Origin: Desulfovibrio oxyclinae DSM 11498
GTDB lineage: Bacteria > Desulfobacterota > Desulfovibrionia > Desulfovibrionales > Desulfovibrionaceae
Direction of reading: 5' to 3'
Length of the DNA: 37,584 nucleotides
Assembly: GCF_000375485.1 (NCBI RefSeq)
Contig: NZ_AQXE01000007.1
Span: 73,435 to 111,018 of the forward strand
Shown here: piece by piece, positions 16,882-24,630 of the stretch
Numbering within the stretch: the stretch's first letter is position 1
Layout of the letters: each line of letters opens with the position of its first letter
Made by a program: the position numbers and the translations under genes
Notes under the pieces: generated by a model
The model's input: the letters and a program-made list of their open reading frames with translations, nothing else
Database searches by the model: none
What the model was told of the DNA's origin: nothing

Positions 16882-18084
16882 CTACTCTGCTAGCCGGACT
16901 TCCACGCGCCGGTTCTTCATCCGGCCCTGCTCGGTGTCGTTGTCCGCGATGGGACGGGATTCGCCGTAGCCGACAGTTTCGATGAGCTCGGGCGGTATGG
17001 CGTGTTTCATGACCAGATACTTTTTTACCGAGTCCGCCCGTTTGGCGGAAAGGGTGAGGTTGTACCGCTGGCTGGCGCTTGAGTCGGTGTGTCCGGCAAC
17101 GATGATGGGCTTGCCCTTGAGTTCCGGGGTTTTCAGCGCCCGTGCCAGTTCGTCGAGCAGCGGATAGGATTCGGGCCGGATGGTGGCCTTGTCCAGATTG
17201 AACCGGATATCGAGGTTGACGCCGGGCGCGTCCTTTCCGGACTGGGTCAGGTCGCGTTCCATGGCCGAGTTCTCGCCGTTTTGCGACTGGACGCCGGAGT
17301 TGTCCGGGGTGTCGCTCATGCCCGTGGATGAGTCGCCGGAACCGTTGGCAGTACCGCTATACGATCCGCCGGGAGCATCGTCCTGCTGGGAAGCGTTCGG
17401 CGGAGTGGTCAGGGCGGTGACGATCTGGCCCTTGTTTCCGGCAAAGGAATAGGGCCGCGCGTCCGGATCCGGCAACCATGATTTGACGGGCACGGCCATG
17501 TCGGCGGCGATGTCGGTGACCAGACGGAAGAACGGACTGTCGCTCATGCGCGTCCTGTGGCGGAAATATATCCAGTCCTCTTCAATGCGTTCCTCAATGC
17601 GTCCGGACTGCGCCATGCTGAACAGCAGGATGCCGGTCTCCACGTTGTAGATGTTCACCTGAAGCGTCATGGCGGTGTCGTCCAGCGTGGACCCTGCGTA
17701 AAAATAGGGGACGAAGCCGAGAATCAGCAGGTCCGCGCCGCGTCTGCGCGCTTCGGCCAGCGAGCGGCGTTTGTTGTAGTAGGTGAGCTGCGGGTCCATC
17801 TCCAAGGTGGTGAAGAGACGGCGTCGCAGCCATTCGTTCTGGAAAATCTGTCCGAACGTGCGGCCGAGGTGCTTGTGGTCCGGTGTGGGCTGCTGGATAT
17901 GGAAGGGGTAGAACAGCGCGGTAAGCGGCTTGCGGCTTTTGGCCTTTGGGGCCACGGCCACAACCAGATCGGAGCGCCGGGTCTCGGCGTCGGTGATGAT
18001 CTCGGTCTGATCGGTCAGGCTTGGATCCACATAGGCGCAGGCCCCCAGAAGGAGCAGCATTGAAAGCAGAAGTATTCGTTTCAT
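16882..18084 (-). CDS. OmpA-domain lipoprotein with LpoB/FlgO-like N-terminal region
   Basis: A 400-residue outer-membrane lipoprotein. Its signal peptide ends at LLGAC (Cys16). Residues 30-215 look like an alpha/beta lipoprotein domain of the LpoB/CsgG/FlgO kind (ARRRGADLLILGFVPYFYAG is a typical strand). A Ser/Gly/Asn/Gln-rich linker (about 225-275) follows, then an OmpA-like peptidoglycan-binding domain (about 290-400) with VAGHTDSSASQRYNLTLSAK and GMKNRR-type closing motifs (GRMKNRRVEVRL). The last domain should grip peptidoglycan, holding the outer membrane to the wall. It is last in an operon with the Yip1-type membrane protein and the small helical protein. The OmpA part is certain; the N-terminal fold is a tentative match. 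Confidence 0.85.
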   Translation of the reverse strand: MKRILLLSMLLLLGACAYVDPSLTDQTEIITDAETRRSDLVVAVAPKAKSRKPLTALFYPFHIQQPTPDHKHLGRTFGQIFQNEWLRRRLFTTLEMDPQLTYYNKRRSLAEARRRGADLLILGFVPYFYAGSTLDDTAMTLQVNIYNVETGILLFSMAQSGRIEERIEEDWIYFRHRTRMSDSPFFRLVTDIAADMAVPVKSWLPDPDARPYSFAGNKGQIVTALTTPPNASQQDDAPGGSYSGTANGSGDSSTGMSDTPDNSGVQSQNGENSAMERDLTQSGKDAPGVNLDIRFNLDKATIRPESYPLLDELARALKTPELKGKPIIVAGHTDSSASQRYNLTLSAKRADSVKKYLVMKHAIPPELIETVGYGESRPIADNDTEQGRMKNRRVEVRLAE

Positions 18085-18182
18085 GGCGGTACCGGAGTTC
18101 GGGTTCGCGATTCAGGGCGCCGGTTTCTTGACGGCGCGGCCTTGGTCGTCCCGATAGAAGCAAGTATCGTACCGTGAAAGAA

Positions 18183-18524
18183 CTACTGGAGTCGCTCGGT
18201 CGGGGTGGGCGCCTTGTCGATGGATTCAAGGAGCTGTTCCTTGGACTGGAGCAACCCTTGTCTGAGCAGGATGCGCTTGCCCGTGGAGAGTTTGCGGAAT
18301 TCGGGCTTTCCTGCGAGGTTTTCCAGACGGGCCATTTCGGTGCGGACGTTCTCTATGAGTTCATGCAATTCTGGGGAGGCGTGGGATACCTGCGAGGCGA
18401 GGCGTGCGAGTTCGCCCACCTCGACGGCCATGGCCCTGATGTTCTTCGGGGCCACCTCCCTTGCGAGTGCGCGGCGGGCCTTGATATCCCCCCACCAGTT
18501 CTTGAGCCTGTCGAACGCGGCCAT
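18183..18524 (-). CDS. Small helical protein of unknown function
   Basis: A 113-residue charged, predicted mostly helical protein without signal peptide, membrane segment or cysteine. The central part (about 20-75) has spaced hydrophobics consistent with a coiled coil. It begins seven bases after the stop of the zinc-ribbon/Yip1 gene, so it is almost certainly co-expressed with it. A 98-base gap separates it from the OmpA-type lipoprotein. I do not recognise the family. Coding is supported by tight spacing, lack of any competing frame with better features and a sensible protein composition. Confidence 0.7.
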   Translation of the reverse strand: MAAFDRLKNWWGDIKARRALAREVAPKNIRAMAVEVGELARLASQVSHASPELHELIENVRTEMARLENLAGKPEFRKLSTGKRILLRQGLLQSKEQLLESIDKAPTPTERLQ

Positions 18525-18531
18525 GCTCCTC

Positions 18532-19665
18532 CTACACCGTGGGCATGTAGCTCATGGAGAAAAACACGAGCACCATCATCACCAGCACCGGCAGCACGAT
18601 GGTCAGCCCCGCCTTGAGGTAGGTTGTCCTGTGCAGGTGTTTCCATGCAATGATAACGAGCACCATGAACCATGAGGAAGATGCGATGAGGCTTCCCTGC
18701 TGCACGAAGGTGTTGACCTCGGGGATCAGCCCCAGCAGCAGAGGAGGCGTGGAATAGGCCACCGCACGGAATGTGGCTTCAAATCCGCCGTTGGCCGCTC
18801 GCAATATCGAAAGGACCGCATGGTAGAGCCATGCCGCGGCGAACAGGGCCACGGCTCCGGCCACGGGCGAAAGCAGCAGCACGAGGCCCATCTGCATCCC
18901 GAGGCTGTCGGTCATGAACTCGGCGGTCTGCCCGTTGATTTGCGGGGGCGGAACAAGACCGGCGTATATATAGATGGAATTGAACAGGTCATGAATGAGG
19001 ATGATGAGCAGGGCGAAGACCATTGGCCTGCCGATGCCGTTGCCGAGGGGCATGACGTCGAAGAACATGCGCGGGGCAAGGACGATGCGCTTGATGGTCT
19101 CGAAAAGGCCGGGGAAGAAGCCAAAGCGTTCAAGGTCCTCGAAAGGCGGCTTCACCACAGGGACTTCCTCTTCCTGAACGGCCTGCGCCGCCTGTTCGGC
19201 CTGCGCCGCCGCCTCTTCGCGCTTGCGGGCCCAGTCGGGCAGCGGCGCGTCATCGTATCCGGCGGGAGATTTTTTCTCGCCTTCTTCACGACGACGTTCT
19301 TCCGGCGGCGTCATGACACCGAGTTTGTCCCAGAGCTCCTCACCCCTGTCCCTGGAAGGATCATCCAGTCCGGGCAGCAGGTCCTCAGACGTCGGGGGCT
19401 CGGTGGGTGCTTCCTGATCCGTCTTTTCCGCTTCTGCGGCAGCGGGCTCGGCCTGCGATGCTTCCGGTTCACCGGGAGCTTCTTCGGCAGGCTCCTTTGC
19501 CGGTGCCTGCGCGACGGATTCGGGCTTGAAATCGAACTCGTCGTCGATCTCCCGAAACTTGAACTTGGTCTTGCATTTCGGGCAGGTCGCCGTCTGGGCG
19601 CGCGCCGGAATCTTGTCCAGATTCACTTCGCGCTCGAATTTGCATTCCGGGCAGGTGATGATCAT
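18532..19665 (-). CDS. Zinc-ribbon and Yip1-domain membrane protein
   Basis: A 377-residue protein. The N-terminus is a MJ0042-type zinc ribbon with C5-x2-C8 and C28-x2-C31 (ITCPECKF and ATCPKCKTKF). Then comes a long acidic, Ala/Glu/Pro-rich, probably unstructured stretch (about 50-165), followed by a Yip1-like membrane domain (about 185-375) with roughly five hydrophobic helices. Such zinc-ribbon plus Yip1 fusions are common in Desulfovibrio-type genomes; their job is unknown. It leads an operon with the small helical protein and probably the OmpA-type lipoprotein, hinting at an envelope role. The domain calls are good; function is not claimed. Confidence 0.82.
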   Translation of the reverse strand: MIITCPECKFEREVNLDKIPARAQTATCPKCKTKFKFREIDDEFDFKPESVAQAPAKEPAEEAPGEPEASQAEPAAAEAEKTDQEAPTEPPTSEDLLPGLDDPSRDRGEELWDKLGVMTPPEERRREEGEKKSPAGYDDAPLPDWARKREEAAAQAEQAAQAVQEEEVPVVKPPFEDLERFGFFPGLFETIKRIVLAPRMFFDVMPLGNGIGRPMVFALLIILIHDLFNSIYIYAGLVPPPQINGQTAEFMTDSLGMQMGLVLLLSPVAGAVALFAAAWLYHAVLSILRAANGGFEATFRAVAYSTPPLLLGLIPEVNTFVQQGSLIASSSWFMVLVIIAWKHLHRTTYLKAGLTIVLPVLVMMVLVFFSMSYMPTV

Positions 19666-19706
19666 TATGAAAATCCTGTATTGGCTGTAATTTTCAGATT
19701 TGCCGA

Positions 19707-19735
19707 TTTCTACCGGGAAACAACCCGGGAATCAA
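19707..19735 (-). promoter_or_regulatory. Candidate promoter of the zinc-ribbon/Yip1 operon
   Basis: On the minus strand TTGATT (19730-19735) and TAGAAA (19707-19712) are spaced by exactly 17 bases, 42 bases upstream of the start codon. Match quality is moderate. The spacer also holds a 5-bp hairpin that might weakly end the preceding glycosyltransferase transcript. Confidence 0.3.
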
Positions 19736-19755
19736 GGACGCAATGCGTGCCGGAA

Positions 19756-20913
19756 TCATCCGGGATTGTGCCGCAGGCGCAGCAGCGAAGGGCCGCCGGA
19801 AAGCCGCTCGTGCGGCAGGGTCGGGTAGTCTTCGTTGAGCGTGTGGCTCAGGTTGCCGCCGGAGGCCGAGTCGAACCGGGCCAGCTTTTCGCGAATGCGC
19901 GAGTCATCCTTGCGAAGACGGCTTTCGTGCATAATGGGCAAGTTCAGCAAAATGGCGGCGGGGCCGTCAAGTCCTTCCACGCGTTCATGCACCGGACGGA
20001 CAAAGTGCGTTCCCTCGCGGCGAAACAACCGCAGCTGAAGATCGGGCCAGAGACCGTATCCCACCTTGCAGCGGGTCTCGTCAGGAAACAGGGTGCGGCG
20101 GGGAAACCATACGGCCTGAAAGTCCGATGCCGCCAGCTTCGCAACCTCATCCCACGCACCGCCGGGCAGGGTCTCGTCCGCGTCCAGATACAGCACCGAT
20201 TCGCCTCGGCATGTCTCCAGCATTCGATTTCGCTGGGAGGCGAAGTCGTCGAGCGGGTTGGCGAGGTGTCTCACCGGACAGGCGCAAGGATAATCTGTTT
20301 CGGGGGGCTGCTCGGCATCCCAGACAACCACAAGCTCTTCCAGCCATGACGGAAACTGGGCGAAGAAACGCGCAAGCCCTTCGTCCTTCGGATGCAGGAT
20401 GGCCGCGGCCGAGAGCGACGGGGGTTCCTTCGCTTCCGGATATGCCTCCGGTTTTGCGGCAGCGGTGATGCGCCGGAGCGCTTCGAGCTCGTCGCGCTTT
20501 TCGCCTTTGCCGATCTCCGGGTTCAGCATGAGGCACGCTTCGTCCGGTTGCAGGTCGGCCATGTGGAGCAGCAGAAGACTCGCCCATACCGAAGTGTCGG
20601 CGAGGAGAACCGTACGGCCATCTTCTATGAATATGTCAGGGTGATCGTTGCGAGCTTTCCGGGCAGTCTCGGGCGATGTCTCACAGACTGCCAGCACGGC
20701 TTCCGGCGGAAGGGTCGCATCCAGTTCGCCAACAAGCCGGCCGGAGCCGAAGCCGAAGAGAATCAAGACGGGCGAGGGGACGCGCGTGAAAGCCTTGAGG
20801 CACCGCTGGGCATGGCGACCCGTATCGGACGGAGGGATTGCCGGTCCGGGGTCTTCGTCCAGATGGAATGCCAGCACGGATTCGGTATAGTTGCGTATCA
20901 GCGAAAGATTCAC
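19756..20913 (-). CDS. Family 2-type glycosyltransferase with N-terminal Rossmann-like domain
   Basis: A 385-residue protein in two parts. Residues 45-160 look like a nucleotide- or SAM-binding Rossmann fold (VLILFGFGSGRLVGELDA, then an acidic strand end in AVCETSPETA). Residues 170-385 resemble a WaaE/WcaA-like family 2 glycosyltransferase, with SQRNRMLETCRGESVLYLDA carrying the metal-binding acidic DADE. The start codon is GTG, overlapping the stop of the upstream GT4 gene (GTGA), so the two are coupled. It is the last gene of the flagellin-glycosyltransferase block. The GT assignment is moderately sure. The N-terminal domain could be a decayed glycosyltransferase or methyltransferase fold; the substrate is unknown. 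Confidence 0.72.
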   Translation of the reverse strand: MNLSLIRNYTESVLAFHLDEDPGPAIPPSDTGRHAQRCLKAFTRVPSPVLILFGFGSGRLVGELDATLPPEAVLAVCETSPETARKARNDHPDIFIEDGRTVLLADTSVWASLLLLHMADLQPDEACLMLNPEIGKGEKRDELEALRRITAAAKPEAYPEAKEPPSLSAAAILHPKDEGLARFFAQFPSWLEELVVVWDAEQPPETDYPCACPVRHLANPLDDFASQRNRMLETCRGESVLYLDADETLPGGAWDEVAKLAASDFQAVWFPRRTLFPDETRCKVGYGLWPDLQLRLFRREGTHFVRPVHERVEGLDGPAAILLNLPIMHESRLRKDDSRIREKLARFDSASGGNLSHTLNEDYPTLPHERLSGGPSLLRLRHNPG

Positions 20914-21980
20914 GCTTCCTCCACGGATGCAAGGACTTCTTCATAAACGGCTTCAAGCCTGCGGGTAACGATCTGTCTGCGGTACAGTCGCGCGGCCTTT
21001 TCGCGTCCGGCCTGCCCCATGGCGCGGGCGCTTTCGGGATTGGCGAAGAGCCATTCCAGCGCTGCGCCGTACTCTGACGCGTTTTTGGCGATGATCCCCG
21101 TGACGCCGTCGTCCACAAGTTCCAACTGCGCGTTGTCACGCTCGCCCTCTGCCGGGTGGGTGACGACGGGCAATCCGCAGGCCATGGCCTCGGCAATGAC
21201 AAGACCGAATGATTCGCCGGTGTCGTTGGCGTGCGCCAGCACCGAGGACTGATCGAGAAATGACGCGATTTCCCTGTCGGTTTCCACTGGGGCGTGGAAT
21301 ATGACATTGGTGTCCAGCCCGTGCTTGTGAACGAAATCGCGTGCCTCGTCGATGGCTCCGATCACATGATAACGGAAGTCGGGAATCCGTTCCACCAGCG
21401 CGGGCAGAAAGGTCAGGGCCATCGCGCTCCACTTGCCGGGATCGGGGCGGGAAATACGTGCCGCCGCAGGGCGGGAGAAATCTCGGTCCACTCGTGCCGC
21501 GGATTCGAAAAGATCGGTATCAACAGGGTTGTACAGGTAGTCGTAGCGAGCCGGATTGCGCCGTATTCCGTTGAGTCGGTGAAAGCGTTCGAGGCAGAAG
21601 CGGGAGACGAACAGTGTGCGGGAGATGACGCGGGCTTCTGGACTTGGGTCAAGCCTGCCGAAGACGTTTGTCTCGACTACGGCTGGCGTTCCCGCAGTGC
21701 GAAACGGTTTGAGGGTGCCGGGCTCGGTCCAGCCTGCACGGTGAATGTGCGCGATGTGCGGTCGGAAACGCTCAAGCGTCCTGAACAGGTCCATGCCGAT
21801 GTAGGTGGGGATGCCTTTTTCGCGCAGCATGGCCGCGCGCACTCCGTCCGCCGGACTGTGAACCGCGACCTCGAAGCGTTCGGGGTCGAGGGTCTCGGCA
21901 AAGGTCTGCATGACCTTCTCCGTGCCGCCGATTCCGAGAGAAGCGGCGCAGTGCAGGACTTTGATTCTTTCTGCGGACAT
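20910..21980 (-). CDS. Glycosyltransferase family 4
   Basis: A GT-B fold retaining glycosyltransferase of 356 residues. The N-terminal donor-free half starts IKVLHCAASLGIGGTEKVM. The C-terminal half carries the GT4 pattern, SSVLAHANDTGESFGLVIAE with the E-x7-E pair (ESFGLVIAE), and GLPVVTHPAEG. Soluble, no signal. It transfers a sugar from a nucleotide donor, presumably to a filament or surface glycan given its place behind fliS and coupled to the next glycosyltransferase. An in-frame ATG six codons further upstream (21998) is possible; neither start has a good ribosome site. Confidence 0.85.
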   Translation of the reverse strand: MSAERIKVLHCAASLGIGGTEKVMQTFAETLDPERFEVAVHSPADGVRAAMLREKGIPTYIGMDLFRTLERFRPHIAHIHRAGWTEPGTLKPFRTAGTPAVVETNVFGRLDPSPEARVISRTLFVSRFCLERFHRLNGIRRNPARYDYLYNPVDTDLFESAARVDRDFSRPAAARISRPDPGKWSAMALTFLPALVERIPDFRYHVIGAIDEARDFVHKHGLDTNVIFHAPVETDREIASFLDQSSVLAHANDTGESFGLVIAEAMACGLPVVTHPAEGERDNAQLELVDDGVTGIIAKNASEYGAALEWLFANPESARAMGQAGREKAARLYRRQIVTRRLEAVYEEVLASVEEA

Positions 21981-22030
21981 GGGTGGAAAATGACACATGG
22001 CGGGGAGGAAGTAAATTGCCCCAAGTGAAA

Positions 22031-22057
22031 CGGGGACCGGCTCGTGTCCGGTCCCCG
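22031..22057 (-). terminator. Hairpin after fliS
   Basis: A perfect 10-bp stem, CGGGGACCGG (22031-22040) with CCGGTCCCCG (22048-22057), eleven bases after the fliS stop. Only TTTCACTT follows on the minus strand, so termination is probably leaky and the GT4 gene may still be read from the fliD promoter. Confidence 0.55.
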
Positions 22058-22067
22058 TGGGTGTGCT

Positions 22068-22718
22068 CTATCGGTTGGCGTTGCTGTACGCGTTGTTGGC
22101 CCTGCTCTTGGCCGCGTTAACCTGCGGCTTGGGCGAAACCGGTCGCAACTGCGGTCCGCCGGGCTGACCGGGGCGCATGGTTCCGGGGTAGCCGTTGGGC
22201 GGCGTGGATGGCGTCGGCTTCTGCTCCTGAGCTGGTTTTTGCTCCTGTTGCGCTGCCTGCTGTTCCGCCGGTTTTTGCGCTTCAGGCCGGGGAACGGCCT
22301 GCGGAGCAGCGGGGGCGGCAGGCTGGGTTCCGGCCGCACCGTTCTTCTTTTGGGCTTCCGGGATGATCTGCTCGTAGGCGGAGCGGATGCTGTCCATCAT
22401 CTTGATGACGTTTTCGATCTTCTCGACGTCCAGCTTGATGTTGGCCTGCGTCAGCTCGTTGGTGCAGAACATGTAAATCCCGGCCAGATTCTTGCTGATC
22501 TCGCCGCCTTTTTCCTTGTTGAGGCTCTCGGTGAGCTCATGGATGATGGCCAGAGCCCGTGAAATGAGAATCCCCTTCTTGGCGTAGTCCTTCTTCTCTA
22601 TTTCGACCTTGGCCTGCCTGAGAAACTTGATGCATGCCTCATAGAGCATGAGCAGCAGTTGTCCCTGTGAGGTGGTTTCCACCTGTACCGCGAGGTATGC
22701 CTTTGCCGGATTGGCCAT
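22068..22718 (-). CDS. fliS: Flagellin export chaperone FliS with long C-terminal tail
   Basis: FliS binds the C-terminus of newly made flagellin and holds it soluble until export. Residues 1-125 are the ordinary helical chaperone (start MANPAKAYLAVQVETTSQGQ, with LLLMLYEACIKFLRQA). The gene sits 36 bases after fliD, as usual. FliS is normally about 125-135 residues; this one is 216 because of a tail (about 126-216) rich in Pro, Ala, Gln and Lys, predicted to be disordered and ending in an Asn/Arg/Ser-rich stretch. The tail's codon use and reading frame are continuous with the core, so it is not a sequencing artefact by eye. Tail function unknown. Confidence 0.92.
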   Translation of the reverse strand: MANPAKAYLAVQVETTSQGQLLLMLYEACIKFLRQAKVEIEKKDYAKKGILISRALAIIHELTESLNKEKGGEISKNLAGIYMFCTNELTQANIKLDVEKIENVIKMMDSIRSAYEQIIPEAQKKNGAAGTQPAAPAAPQAVPRPEAQKPAEQQAAQQEQKPAQEQKPTPSTPPNGYPGTMRPGQPGGPQLRPVSPKPQVNAAKSRANNAYSNANR

Positions 22719-22754
22719 GTGCTACGCTCCTTACCGTGAAGGTCGTTCTTTTTC

Positions 22755-24485
22755 TTATCCCGCAAGCTGCGCGAGCTGACTGCCCAGCGCCTGCTGTTGG
22801 TTGTTGAGTTCACCGAGAAGTGCGTCGAGACGGGCGTACTTGTTCTTGAGCATGCGCTCCCTGCGGGCGATGCGCTCGTTTTCCCGTTCGATCTTCTTAT
22901 CGATGCCGTCCATGATGTCCCCGTAATTCTCCTTGAGAATCGCAAGGGTGCCGCCTTCATGAGTGGCGTGGTTGTAAGGCTTGGTCAGTTCGGTGAGTTC
23001 GTCCACCATTTCGCCGACCTTGCCCTGCCTGATGGCGACTTCGCCGGTGATGGTACCCACCGTGGAGCGGTCGTTCAGGGTGACGGCCAGACCCTTGGGG
23101 TCTCCGGAGGTGCAGGTGATCGTCCAGCCGGAGATGTTGCACGGCTCGCCGCCGATGGTGGCGCTGGATATCCCGCCGCCGCTGGTGATGACTTCCAGAT
23201 CGTAGGTTCCGGCCTTCGTGGTGTCGAGCTGCGAATCAAATGTGAAATCCGAGGAGAGGGACGAGCCCTCGTTGTCAGCTGCGAAGAGTTTGGCGACCGC
23301 TTCCGGATTGTTGTTCAGCGCATAGTCCAGCGTGAACTTCTGCTTGTCCGGGTCATCCGTGGTTTCCTCAATGGTCAGCATGCCGAACGTGGGCGAGCTT
23401 TCGTCCGTGTCCGTGGTGATGCCGATCTGGCCGAGGGCGGAATAAAAGTCTCCGGTGCCGGTATCAGGGTCGTAATACTGGAACCCGAGTCCCTTCGAGG
23501 CCGTGATGTTCTTGAGGTTCTGGTTGATCATCTCCACGCCGTAGTTGCCCGTGAGGATGGATCCCTTGACTTCATCACCGCCGCCCGATGAATCGACCTT
23601 GGTCAACGCCATGATCATCGTTCGCACTTCGTTGATCTTGTCCACGACGGTGCGCACGTTTTCCTTGATCTTCTCCGTGTCGGTGTTGACGCCGATGGTG
23701 ACCGTGGATGCAGGGTCGGCCTGCTTGAGGTTCAGCGAAATGCCTTCGATGACGTCGCTGACGGTGTTGCTGGATCGTTCGATCCATGTTCCGTCGTTGG
23801 GATATCCGTCCACCCGTATTTTGGCGTTGGACGCTCCCTGCGTTTCGTCGAAGTCTCCCGCTCCGAAAATGATGCTGCCGGTGTTCGAAATGACGACCTG
23901 ATTATCCGCGCCGAGGTCGCGGCCGGTGATCTGCAGGTGGTACGTCGTGCCGTCGTAGACCGTGGAAGCCCGGATGTACTGCTGGGATTCCGGGTGGGTG
24001 TTGATGATGTTGACCAGGGTCTCAAGGTCGGTGCCGGCGGAAATATTGCTGATGGTGTGGCTGGTGCCGGCGTATGAGAACGTGAAGTCGCTGTCCGCGG
24101 TGACCACGGAATCCGAAAGCGAGCTTGCGCCCGAGGTAGTGATGAGGACGTCGTTGGTCGCCAGGTTGCCCACCACGACGGAGTGGCTTGCTTCCTGCGC
24201 GTCCGAGGTGGCTGTGGCGGAAAGGATGGTGCTGTTGGAGCTGCTGACGTTCTTGGAGAGGAACTCGTTCATGGTGTCCAGCGAGGTGAGCGTGGACCTG
24301 AGCGAGACCATCTTGGAGTTGAGCTCGTCGAATTGTTCGACCTTGGCTTCCCAGCTGGATCGCCATTGCTCAAGACTGGTGACACGACGTTTCTCGATCT
24401 TCATGAGCCCGTCGATGAGCTCATTGAAGTCGGTGCCGTTGCCGAGTCCGGCGAAGTTTATCTCTCCAGAAAGGTAGTCAGACAT
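22755..24485 (-). CDS. fliD: Flagellar filament cap protein FliD
   Basis: A 576-residue hook-associated protein 2, which caps the growing filament and folds flagellin subunits into place. The N-terminal region (ISGEINFAGLGNGTDFNELI; true N-terminus MSDYLSGEINFAG) and C-terminal coiled-coil region (ENERIARRERMLKNKYARLD, then LNNQQQALGSQLAQLAG) match FliD. The middle (about 70-440) is the variable surface part. It has two cysteines close together (EPCNISGWTITCT) that could form a disulfide outside the cell. A sigma-54 promoter lies 55 bases upstream. It is followed by fliS. Confidence 0.95.
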   Translation of the reverse strand: MSDYLSGEINFAGLGNGTDFNELIDGLMKIEKRRVTSLEQWRSSWEAKVEQFDELNSKMVSLRSTLTSLDTMNEFLSKNVSSSNSTILSATATSDAQEASHSVVVGNLATNDVLITTSGASSLSDSVVTADSDFTFSYAGTSHTISNISAGTDLETLVNIINTHPESQQYIRASTVYDGTTYHLQITGRDLGADNQVVISNTGSIIFGAGDFDETQGASNAKIRVDGYPNDGTWIERSSNTVSDVIEGISLNLKQADPASTVTIGVNTDTEKIKENVRTVVDKINEVRTMIMALTKVDSSGGGDEVKGSILTGNYGVEMINQNLKNITASKGLGFQYYDPDTGTGDFYSALGQIGITTDTDESSPTFGMLTIEETTDDPDKQKFTLDYALNNNPEAVAKLFAADNEGSSLSSDFTFDSQLDTTKAGTYDLEVITSGGGISSATIGGEPCNISGWTITCTSGDPKGLAVTLNDRSTVGTITGEVAIRQGKVGEMVDELTELTKPYNHATHEGGTLAILKENYGDIMDGIDKKIERENERIARRERMLKNKYARLDALLGELNNQQQALGSQLAQLAG

Positions 24486-24539
24486 TGAGGCGTCCTCGTG
24501 GGGAAAAAATTTCCTTTTTCGATGGTTCGCCCGTCATTT

Positions 24540-24555
24540 TGCAAGGTCGGTGCCA
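24540..24555 (-). promoter_or_regulatory. Sigma-54 promoter of fliD-fliS
   Basis: On the minus strand the sequence TGGCACCGACCTTGCA matches the sigma-54 consensus (TGGCAC, five bases, TTGC, then A/T) in all its strongly conserved positions, with correct -24/-12 spacing. It lies directly after the fliC hairpin and 55 bases ahead of the fliD start, giving a leader of about 44 bases. This implies RpoN and an enhancer-binding regulator drive fliD-fliS independently of fliC. Confidence 0.78.
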
Positions 24556-24557
24556 TC

Positions 24558-24610
24558 TAAAGACGAGGGCCGGACAACCTCTCGGTGCCCGGCCCCTTGA
24601 GTCGTCTTTA
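24558..24610 (-). terminator. Large two-tier hairpin after fliC
   Basis: An outer 9-bp stem (TAAAGACGA 24558-24566 with TCGTCTTTA 24602-24610) encloses an inner 7-bp stem (GGGCCGG 24567-24573 with CCGGCCC 24589-24595). It begins 21 bases after the fliC stop. There is no U-run, so it may act as a 3' mRNA stabiliser for the abundant flagellin message as much as a terminator. Confidence 0.55.
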
Positions 24611-24630
24611 GGCTGCGACTGCCGTCATCG

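Noticed and set aside
18820..20349. A 509-codon plus-strand open frame spanning two minus-strand genes
   Set aside because: It crosses the gap between the Yip1-type and glycosyltransferase genes and shows no motif; both real genes have family matches and proper starts.
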